NCBI GenBank assembly: GCA_964019415.1
Contig: OZ025875.1
Span: forward strand, 2,779,501-2,843,500
Origin: Ianthella basta
Taxonomy: Eukaryota > Porifera > Demospongiae > Verongiida > Ianthellidae
Length of the DNA: 64,000 nucleotides
Reading direction: 5' to 3'
The position numbers and the translations under genes are program-made. Each line of letters begins with the position of its first letter. Position 1 is the first letter of the stretch. The notes beneath the pieces are model-generated. The model did no database searches, was not told the DNA's origin, and was given only the letters and a program-made list of their open reading frames with translations. This document shows, in pieces, positions 1-13,300 of this stretch.

Positions 1-424
1 TGCAATAGCCCAATCCTCCCGTCACTTGTTCATGACAGCCCACAAGTAGTATGTACGGGAGTTCAAACCTTTCATTTTATGTTACAGTGCACTTTCGTTT
101 GAGCAAAGTGACGCTACCTGATCTCCTAAAATTGTTTTATGCTATAGCTAATTGTTCCTATTTGTATTATACTGCCATGTTCATATGGTTGTGCACAGTA
201 TGCATGGTATGTGAATCTCAGATACTGTATACAGAAACAATGAACAGAGAGTGACATAATAATAGCATGTTAAAATGACTATTTGAGCCAATGATATTTG
301 TGTATGTGTACATGAAAAGTGTTTGCCATCATCTTTACCTTCATATTCATGTATACTTCATTCAGGCACCTAAGACGGGCTGTCCAAAAGTAAAGCTGTT
401 GCTCAACCTCTTCTTTGCTCTGTT
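1..424 (+). pseudogene. Broken 3' remnant of an upstream aGPCR (7TM exon)
   Basis: This stretch aligns by eye with the end of the intron and the start of the TM2-TM4 exon in gene B (about 47970-48385) and in gene A (about 15600-15960 and 16381 on). A recognisable splice acceptor (ttcag) ends at 365, and the exon homologue runs from 366 to about 424. The exon is damaged: relative to gene B it has a 2-nt gain near 384-390, which brings an in-frame TAA, and similarity stops abruptly at about 424. No homologues of the last two 7TM exons follow. I read it as the decayed end of a fourth tandem receptor unit. Whether more of it lies upstream cannot be seen. Confidence 0.75.
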
Positions 425-1334
425 GACATCCAGTTATCAGAGCCTCCAATCTCAGACCTAGGGAATGCTCACAGAATGGGGATTTGGAGATGCATGACGT
501 CCACTTTCCCAATGAAGGAAAAGAGCCATTACATCTCCTACTTCCAACAGCATGCAACACTCTTGGGGACTGGGACCTCCTGGTGAATGAATCAAAAGGG
601 AATTTGAAGTAATACCTGTATCCACCTATCAGATGCTGACCAACAGTACAACATTGATCAGGTGTGTCCATGGTAATAGGCAATGGCACACTAGCAGATC
701 CATTTGGTTCCACTTATGTAACAGTATGTGGTGTCATGAATAGGATTGTCCTTATACATGCATACAAAACACTGATTTATATATGTACTTTTATAGTTTT
801 AGTTCCCAACTTGTCCCAGTATGAAGATGGTCTGTAATCATGTGGGACCTTATTGCTGTACCCACAGAGTGCATTCAGGAGGAAGTTGAAAGCAGCAATC
901 AGTGATAGTTAGAGACTGTAGATGGAGCAAGTTTAATTGTGAAGATTAAGTGGATATGGAGGAAGCCTCATGCAATTATGGAAGTGGGCATTATGGGGCT
1001 CAGTGTCGAATTCACCCTGATTGGGGCCCAGTGTGGCGTACTGAAGGTTGATATTGGATGGCTGCATGGCTGCTTCTGTTTCCACCACAAGTTATATAAG
1101 CATTTGTGGTTTCAGCTGAAAAACAAGGAGGCTGCTGTCATTGCGACTGAAGCATTGTAGAGAGGGGCAATTGCTTGCAGTTACCACTGCAGAGGGAAAG
1201 TAGTGTATAAAAATTTCTTTGGAATTGAAATGAATTTAGGAATGGTAGAAAAGACAAAGAAACAAACAACAGTAACTCTGAATCAACACCATGATAAAAC
1301 ACATTAATATTCCTGAATTTCGCTCTGAGACTCA
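425..1334. other. Unassigned sequence
   Basis: I recognise no gene here. The open frames are short and unlike the exons of the neighbouring receptors. A short stretch around 960-1040 is rich in Gly, Tyr and Cys in one frame, but it has no complete EGF or other cysteine pattern. Confidence 0.5.
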
Positions 1335-2397
1335 AAGGATGTCAAGAGGACACTACTACAACGAGCAGAAGTGTTTGAGTAGCAGCATGGCGTGCAGTTT
1401 TGCAAACTGGTGGATATCGATGTGCAGGTACATCGACGCTACAAATTTAGAATTTGAGGAGCATGCATGAAACGATCTGAATCTTAGCAACTGCTTGTCA
1501 AAGCAGGGTTGATGGATGTCAAAACACACCAAAAAGAGTTAAGAAATACTCAGAAATTCGAAGTAGGGGGATAAAGTATTCTAGTTTGTTCATTTAACCG
1601 GGAGGATACAAAATAGGGTTAGGTTAGGTTAGGTTATTTTTATCGAAACAGGATAGTCCCTTCAGCTCATATGGTTGGTCTGCCTGGGAGTCCTGAAAAC
1701 ATATACAATACACACAAGCAATAGCAATGCTATATATGTCCAGCTAATGATGATAAGAATAGAATGTGATTGTGATTGACAAAATGGTCTGTAATTGAAA
1801 GTTAATTCATAAGAAAGGAATTTAATGCACTCTTGAAATTAAAGTGAAACGGACTTGATGCTTCTGATCTCCGGAGGAACATTTGACCAGTCTACTGATG
1901 CTCTAAAAAAGAAAGATCTCCTTCCCCACTCAGACTTAACAGGGAAGGGTTGTCAGAGCCCCTTGTCCTGGCATAGCCCAAGGAACAATTTCTGTGAAAA
2001 GATTGAGTAAGGTAGGCTGGGGCCAGATTGTTCAACCATCTGTTTAGAAGGAAAAGCCGAAACATAACTCTACGTCTTTCTAGGGGCATCCAATGCAGAG
2101 TACGCCTCATCTCCCCACTAGGTGTCCTGGGTGGTTGTGATAGGATCAGTTGCATACCATAGTTTAGGATCCCCATCTACTTTAATCTGTGGCTCTTTAG
2201 TACATTCCTGCCAGACAACTGCACAGTAGTCTGCATGCGGCAGTACAAAAGCCTGAAAGAGCTTCCTCTTTAAGGCAATAGGCAGAACCTTCCTGTATCT
2301 TCGTAGCTTTAATTGAGAGCGCCCCCATAACATTTCTGACGCAATCTGGAAATGTGATCCTATAGGGGATGGAGTAAACGGTGACACCGGTTACGGC
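1335..2397. mobile_element. Truncated inverted-repeat element, interrupted by a LINE fragment
   Basis: 1335-1615 and about 2356-2397 match the 3' two thirds of the intact element at 22641-23244, including the terminal motif gtgacaccgg. The left terminal repeat and first part are missing. The two matching parts are separated by about 740 bp carrying a LINE 3' end, so the LINE inserted into this element. Confidence 0.75.
1616..2355 (-). mobile_element. LINE 3' fragment (CR1/L2/RTE-like RT C-terminus), decayed
   Basis: Read on the minus strand, two overlapping frames (about 2387-2118, then 2176-1892) encode the region C-terminal to the reverse transcriptase of many non-LTR elements: LKRKLFQAFVLPHADYCAVVW, then WMPLERRRVMFRLFLLNRWL followed by LAPAYLT. 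A frameshift separates the two parts. The catalytic RT core is absent, as in a 5'-truncated insertion. On the minus strand the element ends in a short (taacc)n tail, seen on the + strand as ttaggttaggttaggtta at about 1618-1635. The family is assigned from the look of the motif only. Confidence 0.7.
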
Positions 2398-2597
2398 AAG
2401 CGCCTCTTGCCGAAAACAGCCCGCGAGGGGGACGTTTTCGGCGGGGTCACTTACTTGCGTGACATGCCCCTCAATGTTGCCAAAACAGTTGTAATAGTAA
2501 GACTTAGTATGATTAGATGCCGCCCAAGCAGTGTCTGCGGGATTTAAAGCACGAAGCTGGAGGGGGCAAAGTGCCCGAGAACGTACTCAAGTGTTGA

Positions 2598-3012
2598 GTG
2601 GTCCGATCAAAGTCGTCTCCCCTTTCTCTTCTTGACGATGTCCGCGTCATTGGCAACCGACGACGATAAAAGAACTCTCCGGCACTTGTGAGCCTTCTTG
2701 CTGTACTCTTTCTCCGTCTGCTGTTGATCCTACGTAAGTCTTAGGGAGGCCATCCGCGACGAGAACTGAAGGAAATCTGAATGAGTGTTGAAACTTGAAA
2801 CTGAAGGCCGTGTTAAGTGGTACAATCAAAGTCGTCTCCCCTTTCTCTTCCTGACGATGTCCGCGTCATTGGCAACCAATGACAATGCGGGAAGCCCAAT
2901 AAAAGAACTCTCCGGCACATGTGAGCCTTCTTGCTGTACTCTTTCGCCGTCTGTTAAGCCTACGTTTTAGGAAGGCCATCCGCGATGAGAACTAAAGGAA
3001 ATCCGAATAGTT
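2598..3012. repeat. Tandem duplication, period about 219 bp
   Basis: A block starting at 2598 recurs at 2817 with few differences. Shared landmarks are cgtctcccctttctctt, gatgtccgcgtcattggcaa, aaaagaactctccggcac and gaggccatccgcga. The second copy has an extra stretch after ggcaacca. No coding function is apparent. Confidence 0.85.
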
Positions 3013-3800
<788 letters not shown>

Positions 3801-3999
3801 AGCACTCAATCATTACTAACTGGTCGACAGGTTACAACGACAGAGGAGTCGCTTAATGGTAAGAGGTAATTATGTGTAAACCAGTCTTGATATTCAAAAA
3901 CAATTTAGTTGCACATGACACATCAAGTGACATCAAAGTGATGCTAGTGATATGACATGCATGGTAAAGCCTATATAGGGTGAAGATACAATAGGTACT

Positions 4000-4163
4000 C
4001 ATTTCCGCTTCCACCCCCGCGAGCGCATTCCTTAGGCTAGCTCTATAAAATGCCTCCCATCGCGCAGTCTTATTATGAACTCCAGTGCGCGTAGCGCATC
4101 CGCTGGCAGCTACTGAGCCGTAGTCTTTGCTTGTGAGTAAAGGCACTCTCTCTCGGATGTAGG
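4000..4163 (+). promoter_or_regulatory. Conserved 5' block upstream of gene A start
   Basis: This block (tttccgcttccacccccgcg, then ggcagctactgagccgta and gagtaaaggc) recurs just upstream of the start codons of gene B (about 21877-22053) and gene C (about 52922-53082). Conservation next to three independent copies of the first coding exon makes it the likely promoter plus 5' UTR of the receptor family. I see no convincing TATA box. The transcription start is not determined. Confidence 0.55.
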
Positions 4164-4322
4164 ATGGGTCCCCTACTTCTCGTTAACATAATTGCAGGTG
4201 AGAAAACAACGCTTTATTACCTTCACTATCCAATAATCAATTTCACTGGCTTCGAATTCATGACAACAGATTTCACCCTTTCCCTTCCACAGGACTTCTC
4301 AGCTGTTTTCTAGTGGCAGTAG
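4164..4322 (+). CDS. Gene A exons 1-2: signal peptide
   Basis: Exon 1 (4164-4197) encodes MGPLLLVNIIA plus one base. The intron runs gtgag...cag. Exon 2 (4293-4322) continues GLLSCFLVAV plus one base, then gtaagc. Joined to the FN3 exon at 8335 this gives a 20-odd residue hydrophobic leader ending ...VAVA before TSE, a good signal-peptidase site. The ATG is chosen because the same two-exon leader recurs at genes B and C. Both exons are too short to be found by an ORF scan. Confidence 0.85.
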
Positions 4323-7300
4323 GTAAGCTTGAGGCACGCTGGCCACTTTACGTATCATAGAGTAGCTAACTTACCAAATTTGGGACACCCTCCTGGTTCT
4401 CAGCGACTACTCGGGCTGCCGACCTCAAACAAGACCGAATTGTAACTCGCAACGAGCCTACAATTGGCATACGTTAGCGGGACGGACTCTTGAGTCAAGC
4501 ACCTTACAGCCCATTTACACTAGTGGAACAGTTCCGTGACGGGTTAAGAGAACCGTTCTATGGATCAGTTCTCAACGATTCGGCCCCCGTTGACACTAAT
4601 TACATCGAAACAGGTTCGAATAATGCAAATGAAGTGTGGAAAAGGACTATAGCAGTCTCCAACAGACGGTTTCCATTGTGTAGGCTCCAGATTTCTGAAC
4701 GAAAGGCGCAGTTATCGGTAATATTATTGCCGCCTGAGCGGCCCTCTCCCACACACTTCGATCGAAAGAAGCACCTTTGCGTCGCTCCAGACACCAGCCA
4801 TTGCTTTTACCTGCTTAGAGCACCACACAGGTAGCTGCTAAATAATCGAACTACTGATTCAGAAGCTTCTCTGTGCTCTCCAACTACCCAGTTACGCGCG
4901 AGACAAGTGGCGTTTACGAACGGTAACTGTATCACTTGCCAACGGAACGGTTCTGGACCGGTTGAATTGGACCAGTTACCCAAGGCGACGCGTTCCACAC
5001 GGAACGGTTCGCTTTAGAACCGTTCCACGCCTGTTTACATTACAGTAAGAACAGTTCTAAAGCCGTTCCACCGCGTAGTGTAAACGGGCTGCGACTCTCA
5101 CAGCAGTTAGAGCAATGCTTTCTCTAAGAAAGTTTCAACACAGACCACTAGATACCCGCTGAATTCGACACACCAATGAGCCGAGTGCCTTTAGGCAATA
5201 AGGCTATTAAACTTTGGTTAAACCTCATTTAACCGAAGGTTAAACAAGGTTAATATCCAGAACAACAAGCCCTCAAGCTCTTGCGCTCCCCCGGCTGTGG
5301 TGCTGCCAAGTTAGCGTAATCCCCGTGCGCTCAAGCAATAACGTTTTTGAATCCGATAGACCGTCACGGTCTATCGGATTCAAACTCACGGTCCTTAGCG
5401 ACGGTTCATTCGCTTGGAAACAGCTACTGAAGCAACTCCCACCAACCTACTACTCACTCCCTTGCATTTGTCAGTCTAGATAGCCATCACATACACGCCA
5501 AAACGGGTTGCAGCATGTGGTTTAATACCACATTTTCAAAGCACATTTGTATGGGAAATCCAAGTTATTTGGAGAGTAGGCTCTACATAACTATCCTTTC
5601 ATCATGGTTGCTTGGCAACTACATTTGCAGTTAATTTAAATCCTTCAGTTGCTTGGTAACCATGTCTGAATTTGAATAGGCTTGGCGGCTAGGTGACCAT
5701 GCTACGTCAGGCTTTGAATGGTCCCATATATGGAACTGTAACACAATATCATTAGATGGGGTTGTTGAGTGATACTCACAACCCACAGAACAATTATTGC
5801 TGCATAACCTGGCCTTCTGCCAACTCATTGTAAAATTATACACATGGGTTAAAGGTATCCCTTCCTATAGAGCTTGGCTGGGAGATGCAGCAAAGGTACA
5901 GTTGTAGTTAGCTGCATACATGTATGCATTGGCTGTTACCATATGCTCTCTATATGGTTGGAGTGTAGGACATTAATTTTGACATAATCTAATTCAGCGA
6001 ATTTTGTGAGTGCAAAATCTAGTCTTGCGCCAGACCCAAATACCCAACTGAGTGAAGTCATACCGCGACCAGCAATATTCTTTGTTCATCGATCCCCTTG
6101 GCTATGGCTGAGGTCAGAATCGCGTAAACAATAGCTAACTCGAAGCACTCTTCTATATAACTATGCTTGGTCTATTGGCTATTAACTGCATGCCAATATG
6201 TTTCACTGTACTATGTTTCTTTTCTAAGGCAGTGCGCTTGTGAGCCATGTATGTATTAATAATATAATTCAGGTGATTACTTACTGTAAAAGACATCCTA
6301 TGAATTCCATTATGCACACAGAAACAGTGGGTCGGAATTGTACAACATTTACTTAATGATAGTAGGTCGCAGTGCAGAGTGGTGCATAACGGAGGATAGT
6401 AGCTATTAAGGTTTCTTTATGAGCCTTTTCACAGTGATGCAAAGGCCTACCACTCTGTGGAAGGGATAACAGTACAGTGGAAGGAACACTTACTTCAGTG
6501 CTCCTGGGAGCTCTCCCCTTGGACTTTTGCTGATGCTGCTTTAGATGAGCATGTCTGGAGTAGCTAGCTATCATGATTATGTCACAGAGAGAACACTGAA
6601 TTGGCTTTATAAATTTAGTTTTTGACCCACATTCTTAGCATACCACAAGGGTAAGTTAAGTCATAGATTGCGTTGCTGTATGATCTTGTCTATTGTTGTA
6701 GCAGATGTCCCATTGCATGCAGTCCACTGACACAGTAACTATAAGATATGTACTAATGGATTTCTGTGGCAAGAAGATCTGCCTTTCGTTTGTTGACAGA
6801 GGCACTGGCAAGAAGACTGTCCAGATTATCTTGTACAAAGCTCGATTGTACTGCTGTACCTGGTCTATCAAGCCCTTGCCAATGACTGGAGGTGCTCGCC
6901 CACGATATCTAGCTTACCAACACATGTATCCCATCTGCAGTAAACAGGATTCATATCCTTTGAGCAAGCCAAAGCTCTGTCTCTAAATGTTAGGCTGATG
7001 TCATACAGCCATTGGCGAATCTGATTGGCCAAGACAGGATCTTGTCCTTGACATGCAAGTCGGCGCATGCAATAATACCAAGCCCTTCCGCAAAGGGGGT
7101 CTGGTGTACAGACTAGTGCAAAATCGCTAAAAATGTACCCAAAACATTTCTTTGTACAGGAAATTTTCTAAATAATTAATATAACTATATAATAAAGTTT
7201 AGAACAATTAATTGGATAATAAATAAATTCAAAACATAGCATTAGGCTTTATATCCACAAATTTGCTAAATTGCATTCCTGCAATTAATTACTAATCGCG

Positions 7301-10300
7301 AGCACTCATTCAAATCCAGTCAATCAAGCCAGACTCAATCTGGCCTGTGGTTCCCATCACTGATTCCCACAATTGACATCCTGCACCGCCACCGACAGTC
7401 TCTGGGTGAGGTAAGTGGTTGCTGCCTCCCTTCCTCGTGGTCTGGGTCATCCGGTGACCTAGTTTTTTGAGGAGTGCCTTGGTACATGGGCCAAACACTT
7501 CGGTTGTCTCCTCCACGACTGTTGGGAAGAGGTGAGTGGTGCTGGCAGAATAGGAAGGAGCAAAAGTGTCCTGGCAGGTTCAAAAAATAATACACAAAGG
7601 CTGAATATCGCTGAAATGTCAGTATTCTCATCAGATTTGGATAAGATCAGAAATGCTACTTGGGTGGGACTCCAGATCTAGAGGCATGCCTGCCTTGTCC
7701 TTCACTGAGCTCATCTCAAGGTGGAATGGTCAGGGTGTGCCCCTGTTTGGAGGGTACTAGGAGAGTTAATGACTCAGATCCATGACTGCTTTGTGTGCAC
7801 GAGCTGTTGAAAATGCTGTAAGTTTTAACCACAATGCATTAAGCACAGAATGTGTTGTTGCTACATTTGCCCTTGCATGGGCTGTATACCATATTAATTT
7901 GGGTTTCCACATACTTAAAACCTCCAAAACTATCTAAATGCAAAATTTTTTCAGAAATTAATTGTCAATTTGAAATGTTCATGCAGTATGTGATGGAGTG
8001 CTTCAATATTTGAATAATGCTATTTGCCTTGATAAATGTAGCACTGCACTTTGTATAATACACATCACTAATTCTTAACTGGAAGGTGTCGTACAATTAA
8101 GTTGTGCAAGTCATAATGTATGCACTAGTTTGTGCAATTAAATGCATACATGAAGTGCTGAGCATTTCCACTAGAAAGAAGACTTTCAGTGATTAAATTT
8201 GAACTGGAAGTTACATTAAATATGTTATTAGCTTCCCCCTTTGTGTATGTACCTAGGTTATCATGCAAAATATGCAATAACTGTTGTATAGTTTGTTTAA
8301 AGCGCCTGTCATGTCTATATCTCTCTTTATGCAGCTACTTCTGAATTAGTACCCTTTAACCAGACCCTGCTTCCAGCAAGTGTCCTCAATGACAGCATCA
8401 CATTTATCCTTCAGAACCGCAGTACTGGTGTCGAGCGCTATGAACTGCAGCAGTCAGCTCCTAGTTCGAAAAACTTAAGGTGTTTCCGTGGAAATAGATT
8501 GGATCCTATCATGTTGAACAACTCAGTGCCTGGTACTCAGTACATTTTCTCATTGAGGGCATGCATGGGCAAAATTGATAAAATCTGTTCCGACTGTGAA
8601 CCATTCAGTGATGAGCTCACCTTGTACACTGCTGATGGTGAGGAGTTTATGAGCTCTCATTACTATCGTAAAGGCTAATGCTGGAATGAAAAGAATGAAC
8701 ATAATTTGCTTTCAGTTTCTCCTTCTTTCTCCCTCACTTCAGTACCCTGGATGCCTCAGAATGTCAGTGCCATCAGCGCTGGTTCTACCATTGTGTCAGT
8801 GACCTGGAAGGAGCCTGCTGTATTTTTCCGTGAGCACCTTATGCCACTGTTAATTGCATGCATTAGTAATCCTGAGTGAAACACTAATGCAATGATGTGC
8901 AAAACATTCTCAGTTGGTGACCAAAATTTCTTCCAACAGAACGTATCAGTGATTCCAGTGACTAATCTCACTTTACCACAGCCTAAATGCTGTATGTAGT
9001 TGTCTGGAGCAAATTTGGCTAATGTTCAGTGCATAGTTAGATAGCTAGGATGTGCAGGCAGCTAGGGATGGTAGTCAATAGAAATGTTGGCTTTGCATGC
9101 TAATACCTTGAAGTTACTAATTATAACAGGTACAATTTTTTAGTTTGAATAATCCAGGATCTTTTGTGTGCAATGGTGAGTGACTTTACACTGCTTCCTA
9201 AATTGCTCAAATTACGTTAAGAGTGGTTTCTGTGTGTATTACAATTAGCGAATTTGGAAGACTAACTTTACTAGACTAAATTTATGCAGATCCAGTTGAG
9301 TAAATATATGAACCCAGCAATAATAAATGACATCAAGGTGATTGGCCAACAGTTATATGGCTACTTGTAGCAGGAAAGAAAGGATCTGTACGTGGCAGTT
9401 CAGTATAATTATTGGTGTGTCTAATAACCATGACACAATTCAAAGTAATGTGAAGGCTTTGGGTACAAAACCAGACTGTACCAGAGCCAGACACAGACAG
9501 CTGGGACAGAGGAGACAAGGATAGCCTGGTTGGTGAAGACACAGATAGACAGGTTGGTGGCAGATAAGTCAAAGAGTACGCAGACAAGGAAGTATTGGAG
9601 ACAGATGCGTTAAGCAGGATTATACCCAGGAATTTACTGTATGGACATTTTGTAGCAATTATGGCATTGCTCGCTAAATTTGCTAAAATGAATACCCATA
9701 GATACCTGTTACAATTGGTCACCTTGCAGAAACATAGCTTCACCATCTCTCCTTGCCTGTACTATGCTCTGACAATTTTGCACCAGATGGCTACATTGTG
9801 TATGACATGTATGTAGCTAAATTTGAGTTTACTCAATAGCATCACCACCATTTCTGGTTGGAATAGAGTAAATAATATTATTCTGCACTGTTTGTTAGCT
9901 GATAGTTTAGGTAGGTTAGTTTCCACTATACAGCCCATGACAACAGCCAGACCACTTATGAGGTGCAGTACCGAGGAGTAGCCACTTCTAATAATGTGAG
10001 TGGAGCTTTCTCTGAAGCAGTCACTGAACCTGCTGGGATGATGTTGTCCTATGACATTCTTGGTCTGATGGCCTACTCTACCTACAATGTGTCTGTGAGA
10101 GCAACAAACCAGTATGGAGTGGGAAACTTTAGTGAAGAAGTGACTGTGCGGACAGAGGAGGGAGCTCGAGGTTGGTTACAAGCTTTTTATTGTACAAGTA
10201 ATGTCTAGTCCTGCCTCAAACATGCAATAATAAAATGATTATAGTATGAAATGCTATAGAGTCACTAACAAGGGGGGTTCATGACAGTTGTGTTGTGGGT

Positions 10301-13300
10301 GCTTTTCACAAGAATGAGGCATTCAGTCTTTCTTCATGTGTTTATGCAGTTCCCTCTGCTCCGTTGGGTTTACGCATTCCGGATATCACTGCCAATGGGT
10401 TCACTCTTGAGTGGACCCCTCCCAGCACTCCAAATGGAATCATTGAATTTTACCAAGTGGCACTGTTCACATCCAACAACCTAGACCTGCTTACATTGAA
10501 CCCCATCAATGTTAGCAGTACATCATACACCTTCACTGGCCTGGCACCTTTCACTGGGTATTCAGTCCAAGTGTGTGCCTACACCATTGGATGTGGCGAC
10601 ATTGCTACCTTGAATGCTACAACATTGGGAGGTGAGCAAGAATTGTATTCAGCAATAGCTGGGCAGAGTGCCACACAATCTATGTACGTACTTGTACTGA
10701 TAACACATTACATTTTATTTAAGCTTAATTGCAATATTTATTGTATAATACTGTTTGTTCCAGTGCCCCCTAAAGTATCCCCCTCAGATGGAATAAGCAA
10801 CAAGCCAATACACACGGGAGACCTAGTGACCATCTCCTTCACTGTTATGAATGAGCCTGTTCCAAAAGTCACAAGGGAGGGTATCCAGTGGATGTTCATG
10901 GGAAGTGGAGGTGCTGTCAACCTCTCCTGCACTAGTACCCTCAAGTACACCTTCTCTGATGACTGCCTCAACCTCACTGTGAACAACACAGTGGGCAGTG
11001 ATGCTGGCCTGTATCAGATAACAATCACAACTGAAGCTGGAGTAGGTATGAGTGCAGTTGGGATATCAGTCAGTGGAGGTGAGTTGTGTGAGATGGTGTG
11101 TGTGTAATATGTACATATGTACCTATGTGTGCAAATGTATACGTAAGTGTGAAAATGTATACGTACCTATGTATGTGCACTCCACCATAGCACTGGTCAA
11201 TACAAATTGTTACGTGCCATCTTATGCTGCAGTTGTACCTGAGATAATGACTACTCGATCTCGAGCATCCTGTATGCAGCTTCATGCCAGTAGCTGATTC
11301 CTTACAATGGCTATGACTACTGTGAATGTGTTGTAGTGATCATGCAACACTCATACCTCATTCACTACTCCTCTTTACCAAGATGGCTGTCCTGAACTGC
11401 CTGACTCACCCTGTGGTAATGTTGGTCCAGTGACTTGGCCTCAGACTGAAATAGGCCAGGTAGCCTCAGTCCAATGCTGGTGTGGGTTAAATGATACACT
11501 GATCCAGCAATTGAGAGGCACTCGGAGATGTGGTGGGAGGTATGAAACTGGTGCAGTGTGGGAACAACCACAGTGTGAGAGCTGCCAGTTCAGCGAGACG
11601 AGGAGAATGCTTTGTGCACTTGCTGAGGTTGGTTGATTCATTGGACAGGTGGTTATGAGAAAGATTAAAGATATACATTGGCTATGGACATCTCATGTGC
11701 ATGTTACCGGATTCTGATTTGGCCATTTTCTTGGTCTATCCATGCATATGATGCCACTCTCTATAGATTGATAACCCAGCCCAGCTTGCCGCCAGTGAGA
11801 GGTTGTGGTTATGATTTGAATGAGGGAAATATCAGATATCTTATATGCAATTATCAGACAGCACGGTAGTGCTGTCTATGTAGGGATGGCAGTGGTTGTT
11901 TGTATGCTGTAATACAAACGAAAAGTCGCGCTACTCCTGAACAGGACCGAAAACCGGCAAACGAAGCTTCCCATGACGAAGCGGGGACTGAACAGTGCAC
12001 ACAACTAACCTTACTTCACAGCGAAGGTGCGCCTACACGCAGATAGCGCCCTCGACATTTCCCACGTTTCGTCTTCTTCTTCTTCTTCTTCTTTGACAGC
12101 CGTAGCGTACGAACCAGAGGGACCAGGAGAATACTTCACCCACCATATTGCACCATTTTTGGCTGGCTGCATTCCTTTGTAGGTTAGAAGGCGGCGCGAG
12201 TTAGTGCGGAAGACGGCGCTTGCCACGACTCTTGCCGTGTTGCTTGGCCAAGCGGGACGGACGCCATTTTCAAATTACGTAATTAAACCGGATGAAACCG
12301 GAGTGACTGGTGCCATTTATTAGCAGCTGCAGCAGTTAGCTTGCGCGCCGTTTGAAGGACTTTCGCGCTCGTGCGTGCATTTCCCAGCCACGGTTGACTT
12401 CCGGTCGCCGTTCCTCGCTGGGTTAACGCGGAACCTAGGTGCTAGCCCACACCTTGAGTTCTAGGATTACAGAAATGAGGTATAATGCCTTCACTAATGC
12501 CCTATGGTTGAGATTAAGTGACTGTGTGTTGCTTAAGCTTAGCTGCCCACTATCAAAAGTACAGAAACTAGAAATAATAAAAATTTTCTACAAAAATTGT
12601 AAGGATGTAGGGATGGCATAAAAAGGACAGAAACAAGTAAAGGCTGTTACACAGTGGAGCATTAACCATCGTCCCTACATTCAAGGATGTAGGACTATAA
12701 GGTGCAACATTCTTGCATGTAGGGATTATGGTTAATGCTCCACTGTGTAACAGCCTTTACTTGTTTCTGTCCTTTTTATGCCATCCCTACATCCTTACAA
12801 TTTTTGTAGAAAATTTTTATTATTTCTATGTTACTGAGTATACTATTGCATACATTATTCTGCCACTTTTTAGATTGATAACCCAGCCCAGCTTGCCACT
12901 GTTCTGGTGAATATAACTGGTTCTGGTAGTGATGAGATTGAGAGTGAAGATGTCTCCCTTATTGTGGGGCTGCTGGAAACTGTCACACAATCCACAGAAG
13001 ACCTACAACAGGAGGATGTGAGTGGCTAAATCCTCTGATGGCTAGTCAATGTCATTCTTCACTATTGTTGCTGTTGGTTGTATTCTGTATGTTGCAGGTT
13101 CAGATGGATGTCCTCTTGATTGTGAGCAATGTACAGCAAGTGCCTCCTGACCAGCTGGCAGCCAGTCAGGAAGAGACAGATTCATCAAACAGGTTTGTGC
13201 ATGCTCTTGCAAGGGTAAATACCTTGACCAGCTGACAGTGAGGGTAACTGCTTGTTTATTGTCATTTTGGTGCACTTACAGAATTTTAAGGATTGTGGAT

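Noticed and set aside
279-713. 144-codon minus-strand ORF
   Set aside because: It overlaps the antisense of the receptor remnant and shows no motif or paralogous support.
1618-1635. Interstitial telomere (TTAGG)n
   Set aside because: Only three units, located exactly at the 3' end of a LINE fragment; better explained as the LINE tail.
9333-9746. 137-codon minus-strand ORF in a gene A intron
   Set aside because: Low-complexity Ser/Thr/Leu translation with no domain. No counterpart in the gene B intron.
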